A DNA stretch of 64,000 nucleotides from Nonomuraea basaltis (GTDB lineage: Bacteria > Actinomycetota > Actinomycetes > Streptosporangiales > Streptosporangiaceae), in NCBI RefSeq assembly GCF_005893125.1, contig NZ_VCJS01000032.1:20864-84863 (forward strand). The letters run 5' to 3'. Position 1 is the stretch's first letter. Each line of letters starts with the position of its first letter. Positions 58,645-64,000 of the stretch are shown here, in pieces. The notes below the pieces were generated by a model. The model was not told where the DNA came from. It made no database searches and was given only the letters and a program-made list of their open reading frames with translations. A program made the position numbers and the translations under genes.

Positions 58645-58867
58645 GAGCCGTGGAACGCCTAGCTCGAAGACCTCAGCGTTCGACTTGCCATGTGCAGCAC
58701 CAAAGTGCAGCAACCATGCCGACCACTAGCAACCGCTCACGATCTCTACAACCCGCGTGACCTCTACGCCACCCCCTCAACGACCTTCACGCCACGAATT
58801 CGCATCGAAAGGTCAGTACCTCCGCCTGGCCCGGGAGTCGTGATCTGCCGACACTTTAGCCGGAACG

Positions 58868-59452
58868 TCAAGCTTTACGCCCGATGGCGCCGATAAGCTG
58901 CTCGTACTCCTTTCTGAGTTTCCAGAACATTTCGATTACATCCGCTTCGAATTGCTCTGGCCAATTCCGTCGAGAGTGCCACGAATAGGTTGTGCCGAGT
59001 TCTTTCCATTGACTATGCCTGACGCGCCAAGAGTTATGGTGGTCAAGAAAATCAAGATAGGAGTTGGGAATTGTTGATCCCTCGATTAGGTGACTCTTGC
59101 CAGCCAGTAGAGCCTGAATAGCGAAATTTCGAGGCATAGCTTCGGTCTCGACCCAGTGAAGCCATATAGGAAGCTCCTTCTCGGGTATGTGATCACCGTC
59201 AAACACGTGCTGTCTGCCTAGAGTTGCGAGAAGGTCCTCCCAAGTAAACCGTCCCTCATATACTAGAAAAGCAAGGGGGCCATACAGTTCTTCCAATTGT
59301 TTCTGAACATACTCAAGTCGAGCCGAAATCTGCCGTCGCCGAATTTCGTTTCTGTTTGAAAGAATACTAGTAACAAGCCACCCCAATGCAGACACGGCCC
59401 CCGCGATGATGGCGACAGTTATAGCTGTGTTCATAAATCTCCAAAATGGCAA
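58868..59452 (-). CDS. N-terminally membrane-anchored hypothetical protein
   Basis: 194 aa. One N-terminal helix (ITVAIIAGAVSALGWLVTSIL), then a basic/helical stretch NRNEIRRRQISARLEYVQKQLEELYGPLAFLVYEGR and a domain with many aromatics (NSWRVRHSQWKELGTTYSWH). Such 'TM plus ARLEYVQKQLEELYGPL' proteins occur in accessory regions, with unknown function. AT-richer than the phage core. Confidence 0.6.
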   Translation of the reverse strand: MPFWRFMNTAITVAIIAGAVSALGWLVTSILSNRNEIRRRQISARLEYVQKQLEELYGPLAFLVYEGRFTWEDLLATLGRQHVFDGDHIPEKELPIWLHWVETEAMPRNFAIQALLAGKSHLIEGSTIPNSYLDFLDHHNSWRVRHSQWKELGTTYSWHSRRNWPEQFEADVIEMFWKLRKEYEQLIGAIGRKA

Positions 59453-59631
59453 CCAACCAAGCTAAGGCCCAGATTCTTCACCGCGACGCCCCCACAGGGT
59501 GATCACATCATGAAGCGGGGGACCACCTGGGGACCACACGCTGTGCATACCGCTGAACAAGCTCCGCCTAGCTACACCGAACGCGCCTCGCAAAGAGGCT
59601 TTGACCTCCACAAACGATGAGCCCCGCCGTA

Positions 59632-59676
59632 CTGGGGGTCAAGGGGTCGCAGGTTCAAACCCTGTCATGCCGACCA
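59632..59676 (+). other. tRNA 3' half (proline-type), candidate attachment site
   Basis: CTGGGGGTC and then GGTCGCAGGTTCAAACCC forms part of a tRNA: the T-arm GCAGG-TTCAAAC-CCTGT (59649-59665) and the acceptor 3' strand ending CCGACCA. No 5' half is present, so it is not a complete gene. It resembles the 3' half of actinobacterial tRNA-Pro. Integrating elements often leave such a fragment as att. GACCAG / CTGGTC (59672-59690) makes a hairpin after it. Confidence 0.65.
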
Positions 59677-59755
59677 GATCGACGCTGGTCGAGCATGGTG
59701 TCACTCACCGGGATGGCGCCCTATCGCATTGGTGAGAGACCAACACCCATCGTGG

Positions 59756-62700
59756 TCAGAGCGAGGTGGCGTCGCGCAGCTCCGACACCGCCGAGTGCGC
59801 CACGAACAGCCCGTCTGGGAGCCGCCGTCCTCGCCCGTCGCGCCGTTCGACGCTCGCGACCCAGCCGTGCCGAGCCAGTTCGGTCAGCGCGGCACGCACA
59901 CCGTTCGCCCCGTGCTTGCACACCCACGGGCGGCGCCGCAACGCCTGCCGGACCTGCTCGACGGTGAACTCCGCGACGGCCTTGCGGCGCATCCATGTCA
60001 GGACGTGCCCGGCGGCTTCGCTGACCCGGCCCAGCATCCCGTCACCACCCGGGACCATGCCTGCGGCGCCTCCGCTGAGCACGGCTTGGGCGTGCTCGAT
60101 CGACCAGTCGGCGATGGTGAGCGCGTGCTCCATCACTGTGCGGTCCACCACCTGCTGCGGGGCTCGCCCGTCCGCCAGGTGTAGCAGGGCGGCCAGCCGG
60201 TAGGTGATGCCTTCCAGTTTCTTCGCCCATCCCTTGATGTGCGCCAGGTCGCCGCTGTCGGGGTCGACGCGGCTTTCCATCTCGATCCGCCACCCCAGGT
60301 GCAGGGCTTCGGCGTCGTCGCTGATCCGCATGGCGACGGGTTCGCGCGGCTGACCGTGCTCGTCGAACGCGGTCCCGTCCGGCAGCACAGCGTGGTAGAC
60401 GCGGAACACGGCCTCTCGCCAAGCTCGGGCCAGGTGGGGTGGAACGTCTGGCGGGTTCTTGTCGCGGCGGCCAGCGAGGCTTTCGGGTGCGGCGAACAGG
60501 AAGCGGTTGAGCAGGCCGCGGTCGGCGACGGCGGGGCTGGAGAGCGCATCGGCGACGACGACGGGCTGCACGGCGAGGCTGATGGTGAGGGACGGCCGGT
60601 CCACCTCGAACGGGTCGCGGGTGATGCGTTCGAGCCGGTACGGTTCGCTGCTGTCGTAGCTGGTGAGCACGAGCTCCAGGTTGGGGATGCCTCGGCTGTA
60701 GCGGCCGGACAGGGTGCCGAGGAAGCCGCCTTCGGCGGAGATGATGCCGATGTGGCCGCCGGTGCGGTGCATGATTTTGCCGAGCACTTCTGGGGTGACG
60801 TCTCCGGCGAGCAACTGCGGTTTGGGCGGCGGGGTGGTGTCGGCGATTTCCTGTTTGATGCTGTCGAGGTCGGCGAGCAGGTTGGTGCGTTGCCCGCCGT
60901 GGGCGTCGGCGATTTTGGCGACGAGCCGGTCTCGGGTTTTGACGGCGATGTCGTGGGCTTCGGCGGCGTCGCCGTGGTTGTTGCCCCAGTCGCTGCGGAG
61001 GTGGCGTTCGAGGTCGTAGACGGGTGCGGCGACGGCGCCCACGGCGGGTGACTTGCCTTCGCCGCTGTCGGCGATGGCGGCGAGGAACAGGTTGAGGGCG
61101 TTCTCGGTCCATTTGCCGGTGATGGTGGCGTGGTTGCCGACGAGCGCGGCGAGCGCGCCGAGGATGGCGAAACACGGCAGGTCGACCGGTACCTGCATGA
61201 AGACGGCGACCGCTTCGGCGAACTTGCCGATATCGCCCGGCAGGCAGCCAACGGGGAACGGCGGCAGGACGACGTGTGCGCTGTCCTGGCCGGGCGCTGT
61301 CCATGGCGCTGCGTTGAGCAGGTCACGGCTGGCGTAGACGCCGCGTTGGATGTCGGCGTCGGCGGCGTTGGCCATGACGTGGCGTACGTCGCCGGTGCCG
61401 GTCGTGCCCGGTTCGGCTGCCGCCTCGCCTGCCTGCATGCCGTCTTCTCCCCCGCCGTGGTCGTCGTGGTTGTGCTGGGTGCGGTGCTCGGGTCGCGCGT
61501 CCGGTTTGGCGTGGTCGGCCGGCCAGGGCACGTCGCGCCAGGTTTCGCTGGGCTTCCACGGTGTGATGCCGCACCTGTCGCGGATGTGGTCGAGGATGCG
61601 GGCGGGCAGCGCGCGGGCTTCGAGGCTGGCGAGGGGGTTGCCGGCGGCGGCGGCGATCAGGTCTCGGGCTGCTTCTTGTTCGTCGCCGTGGTGGTGGAGG
61701 TGGGCGAACAGGCGGGCGTGGGTGAGCCGGTTGCCGGGTCCGGTGGGTAGGCCGGTGGCGTCGGAGAAGACGACGGCGACGGGTATGCCGCCGTGGCCGC
61801 AGCGGATCGAGTAGGCGGAGGTGGCTCCGTCGCGGCGCCACAGTTCGGCGCCGTCGCGTTCGGTTCCGGCATGGGTGTAGCCGCACGGTTCGAGCAGGTC
61901 GCGCCATTCGCACACTTCGTCGAGCGCGTCGAACGGGCCTACCGTGCCCGCCGTAGCGGCCCCGGCGGGCCGGGCGATTCGCGGCTTGGGCCTGGGCGGT
62001 GTGCTGGCGGTTCGCGGCTTGGGTGCGGCTGCGGGCTGGGGTTCGGGCAGGTCGATCTGGTAGAGGAGGTGCGCCAGGTCGCGGAGCCGGTAGGTGGCTC
62101 CGGTGGAGTTCAGGACGCGGCAGGGGCGTTCCAGGCCTTCTTTGCGGTTGAGGGTGCCGGGGATGCGCAGCACCCGGTCGAGGTTGCCGACGCCGGTGCC
62201 GTAGTGGTAGCCGAGCCTGTTGGCGGCGGCCTCGATGGTGTGCTGCCAGCGGGCGGACATGTCTGCGAGGTCGACGAGGGTGTCGGCGGTGATCTGGATG
62301 GGCCGGTCGAGCAGGTGCCACGGGTACAGGCCGCCGCCGGAGTGGATCCACAGGGTGGGTTCGGGCAGCCCGGCTTCGGCCATGATGCGTCGCGCGTCGC
62401 CCTCGGTGGGCGGCAGCGGTCGGGTGATGTGGGTGTGGGTTTTGCCGCAGTCGCTGGGGCAGAGTTTGTGCTTGTGGCCTGGCCCGGCGATGTCGAGGTC
62501 CGCCCACATGCCGGGCAGGGCGAGCGACATGTCGGCGCCACCGCGTTTGCCGGTCGCGGGGGTGCGGCTGAGCGTGGTGACCCGCGCGTAAATGCCTTCG
62601 CGGCCCTGCTGGTCGAGCCAGTCGATGTAGGCGACGGCGGCGGTGACGCCTGCCGGGTCGGTGGCGAAGCAGCGTCCCGCCCAGGCGCCGGTGGCGCACA

Positions 62701-62779
62701 CGTTGATCAGGCCGGGCGATTCGCCGTGGAGGTGGGTGAGCCATTCGCGGGCCTGGTCGAGGTCGGCGGCGACCGTCAT
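59756..62779 (-). CDS. Replication protein with PrimPol-like and DUF3987 helicase domains
   Basis: 1007 aa from ATG 62779. The N-terminal 250 residues have ADLDIAGPGHK and WIHSGGGLYPWHLLDRP, as in prim-pol type primases of actinomycete integrative elements. The C-terminal half (from about 500) fits DUF3987, with Walker A IADSGEGKSPAVG and GDVTPEVLGKIMHRTGGHIGIISAEGGFL. It would start replication of the element, possibly at the iteron region 3.5 kb away. Directly after a tRNA 3' fragment. Confidence 0.85.
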   Translation of the reverse strand: MTVAADLDQAREWLTHLHGESPGLINVCATGAWAGRCFATDPAGVTAAVAYIDWLDQQGREGIYARVTTLSRTPATGKRGGADMSLALPGMWADLDIAGPGHKHKLCPSDCGKTHTHITRPLPPTEGDARRIMAEAGLPEPTLWIHSGGGLYPWHLLDRPIQITADTLVDLADMSARWQHTIEAAANRLGYHYGTGVGNLDRVLRIPGTLNRKEGLERPCRVLNSTGATYRLRDLAHLLYQIDLPEPQPAAAPKPRTASTPPRPKPRIARPAGAATAGTVGPFDALDEVCEWRDLLEPCGYTHAGTERDGAELWRRDGATSAYSIRCGHGGIPVAVVFSDATGLPTGPGNRLTHARLFAHLHHHGDEQEAARDLIAAAAGNPLASLEARALPARILDHIRDRCGITPWKPSETWRDVPWPADHAKPDARPEHRTQHNHDDHGGGEDGMQAGEAAAEPGTTGTGDVRHVMANAADADIQRGVYASRDLLNAAPWTAPGQDSAHVVLPPFPVGCLPGDIGKFAEAVAVFMQVPVDLPCFAILGALAALVGNHATITGKWTENALNLFLAAIADSGEGKSPAVGAVAAPVYDLERHLRSDWGNNHGDAAEAHDIAVKTRDRLVAKIADAHGGQRTNLLADLDSIKQEIADTTPPPKPQLLAGDVTPEVLGKIMHRTGGHIGIISAEGGFLGTLSGRYSRGIPNLELVLTSYDSSEPYRLERITRDPFEVDRPSLTISLAVQPVVVADALSSPAVADRGLLNRFLFAAPESLAGRRDKNPPDVPPHLARAWREAVFRVYHAVLPDGTAFDEHGQPREPVAMRISDDAEALHLGWRIEMESRVDPDSGDLAHIKGWAKKLEGITYRLAALLHLADGRAPQQVVDRTVMEHALTIADWSIEHAQAVLSGGAAGMVPGGDGMLGRVSEAAGHVLTWMRRKAVAEFTVEQVRQALRRRPWVCKHGANGVRAALTELARHGWVASVERRDGRGRRLPDGLFVAHSAVSELRDATSL

Positions 62780-62849
62780 ACGCGCCGTCCGGAGGGCCGC
62801 GGGGGCAGGTGCATTCGGCGACGCCTTTCGTGTGGTGCGAAGGGTGTGG

Positions 62850-63191
62850 TCAGCGACAGGCAGCACAGGTGAGGCAGTGCGGGGTGCCTTGCGGGCCGTA
62901 CCGTTCGTGCGGCCAGCCGCAGCCCTGGCATCGCCCGTTGAGCTGGTGGGGTTGGGGTACGGTGACGTTCGCTTCGCGCAGCCGGAGCGGGATCACGGGC
63001 GTCCCCGTTGGCGGGGCGCCCTGCCGGGTGACGGCGTTGGGCGCGCAGGCGGCGCAGCGCCATCCGAGCAGGTAGCGGCGGACGGGGGTGCCGCCGCAGT
63101 GGCGGCCGGTCGCGTCGTCGTAGTGGCCGCATACCTCACCGGCCCCGTGGTTGGGGCGGGTGTCGGGGCTGGGTGTAGCGGGACCGGTCAT
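62850..63191 (-). CDS. Small zinc-binding protein upstream of the replication gene
   Basis: 113 aa. Two Cys/His sets: CGHYDDATGRHCGG...CAAC, and CQGCGWPHERYGPQGTPHCLTC. Two zinc ribbons are likely. Small zinc proteins of this type precede replication genes in actinomycete elements. Confidence 0.65.
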   Translation of the reverse strand: MTGPATPSPDTRPNHGAGEVCGHYDDATGRHCGGTPVRRYLLGWRCAACAPNAVTRQGAPPTGTPVIPLRLREANVTVPQPHQLNGRCQGCGWPHERYGPQGTPHCLTCAACR

Positions 63192-63285
63192 TCGTCTCCC
63201 TCGTCTCGTGCGTGGTCCGTAGGTGGCGTCACGCCTCTGAGGGAGAGGTGACGCCTTCTACGGTAGGCGTTTCTGCTTGCGCCAG

Positions 63286-63720
63286 CTACACGACGGGCCG
63301 CGGGTAGCCGGGCACGACGATGGAGTTGCAGGGGTGGCAGAGGACGAAGATGAGTGTGAGGATTCCTCCGTTGATCAGGCCGTATGAAAGCTCTTGGGCG
63401 GCACAGTGGATGCCGCAGTGGTCGCAACGGCCAAGCTTCGCGCCTTGGATGATGTTGCTGACGCATTCTCGGCAGAGCACGCCGCCGGGCACGGCGACGA
63501 ACCCGTAGAGGGGTTGCGGGTGGTCGAGGTGGACGCATCCGCGCGGGTCCGGCCCGTACACGGCCAGGAATTCGGTCACTGCGGTGGCGACCCAGACGGA
63601 GTGGATGGGGACGATGGGGTGGGCGACGGGGTCGGAGAGGGATTCGTAGATGCGGCGCGCGTCGTCGGCGGCGGCCTGAATCTGGTCGGTCACGTGGACG
63701 TCGCGGGCGTCGCCGGTCAC
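63286..63720 (-). CDS. Zinc-ribbon protein with a hydrophobic segment
   Basis: 144 aa, GTG overlapping the stop of the gene upstream (GTGA). GGVLCRECVSNIIQGAKLGRCDHCGIHC is a four-cysteine zinc ribbon, followed by a hydrophobic LINGGILTLIFVLCHPC. May bind DNA or a protein partner. Not assigned to a known family. Confidence 0.6.
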   Translation of the reverse strand: MTGDARDVHVTDQIQAAADDARRIYESLSDPVAHPIVPIHSVWVATAVTEFLAVYGPDPRGCVHLDHPQPLYGFVAVPGGVLCRECVSNIIQGAKLGRCDHCGIHCAAQELSYGLINGGILTLIFVLCHPCNSIVVPGYPRPVV

Positions 63721-64000
63721 AGTCGGCCTCCGGTGATGGTCTTGAAAAGGGTGTTGATCTGGCCGAGTTCGGTGAGTGCGGCGTCGCGTTCCTCGATGGT
63801 GTCGGCGAGCAGGCCGAGGGCGTGGTCGCGTTCGGCGATCGCTCCGTCGCGCTCCTTCTCGGCGTCGGTGGCGCGTTGTTCGGCTTCGCTGATGCGGGTT
63901 TCGACAGCGCGCAGCAGGGTGAGCGCGTCCCCGGTGCCGTTGGCCGGCGCAGGGGTGCGGTCGACGGCTGGGAGGGTGTTCCGCGTGGGCGGGGCTGGGC
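63717..64000 (-). CDS. Coiled-coil protein, N-terminal part beyond the window edge
   Basis: 94 codons visible; the start is outside the window. A long coiled coil (TLLRAVETRISEAEQRATDAEKERDGAIAERDHALGLLADTIEERDAAL) precedes the stop. Coupled to the downstream zinc-ribbon gene. Function unknown. Confidence 0.6.
   Translation of the reverse strand, partial: PAPPTRNTLPAVDRTPAPANGTGDALTLLRAVETRISEAEQRATDAEKERDGAIAERDHALGLLADTIEERDAALTELGQINTLFKTITGGRL

Overview
The window is high-GC DNA with frequent GTG starts, start/stop overlaps (ATGA, GTGA, TGATG) and typical actinobacterial families (DUF2637, SsgA-like, DUF397-like, PadR, GntR). It is best read as a mosaic mobile element of a filamentous actinomycete. 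It holds a complete siphovirus-type head/tail/lysis module, a replication protein, a fragment of a conjugation-type operon and many cargo genes. No tyrosine integrase or large serine integrase is visible; the only recombinase is a small resolvase/invertase. A phage-plasmid or a prophage fused to an integrative conjugative element both fit (inference).

Layout. 1-2.3 kb (minus): operon with a DUF2637 membrane protein, an SsgA-like protein and two further proteins, facing a GntR regulator (2.76-3.5 kb, plus). 3.6-4.3 kb: a tandem array of four Y-RNA-like noncoding RNAs. The first is a simple Y RNA and the next three carry a circularly permuted tRNA-like domain (YrlA type). They lie directly upstream of a Ro60/Rsr gene (4.3-6.0 kb) that itself has a Y-like hairpin next to its ribosome binding site. 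6.1-8.4 kb: a PIN-domain protein, and a PadR regulator with a perfect operator and a coupled membrane protein. 8.6-11.6 kb: holin, endolysin and accessory lysis genes, interrupted by a pentapeptide-repeat gene on the other strand. 11.6-31.6 kb (minus): tail fibre, distal tail, two tape-measure paralogues, G/T chaperones, tail tube, connectors, P22-like coat protein and scaffold. 32-34.7 kb: MuF-type minor capsid protein carrying a C-terminal zinc-metallopeptidase-like domain. 34.7-41.5 kb: portal, virion or adsorption proteins, large and small terminase. 41.6-45.2 kb: FolE, QueE, QueD, an unknown protein, a DpdA/TGT-like protein and a ParB-like protein, which together predict 7-deazaguanine modification of phage DNA. 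46.6-50.8 kb: a large single-chain restriction-modification enzyme and a resolvase. 51-55.5 kb: small membrane and secreted proteins. 55.5-57 kb: non-coding region with about 11 copies of a 10-bp iteron around an AT-rich stretch, a candidate origin. 57-59.5 kb: AT-richer cargo including a SLATT-like membrane protein. 59.6 kb: a tRNA 3' half, a candidate attachment site. 59.8-64 kb (minus): PrimPol/DUF3987 replication protein preceded by two zinc-binding proteins and a coiled-coil protein cut by the window edge.

How the parts fit. The structural genes run leftward from the terminase in the usual order (terminase, portal, capsid, tail, lysis). Cargo genes sit at breaks in that order and often have their own hairpins or operators: the Ro60/Y-RNA array, the pentapeptide protein, the HTH/TPR-DUF397 pair, and a papain-like protein between the two tape measures. 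The most unusual part is the Y-RNA array with Ro60. Four repeats keep the same Ro60-site motifs at identical spacing while their helices change sequence with compensating bases.
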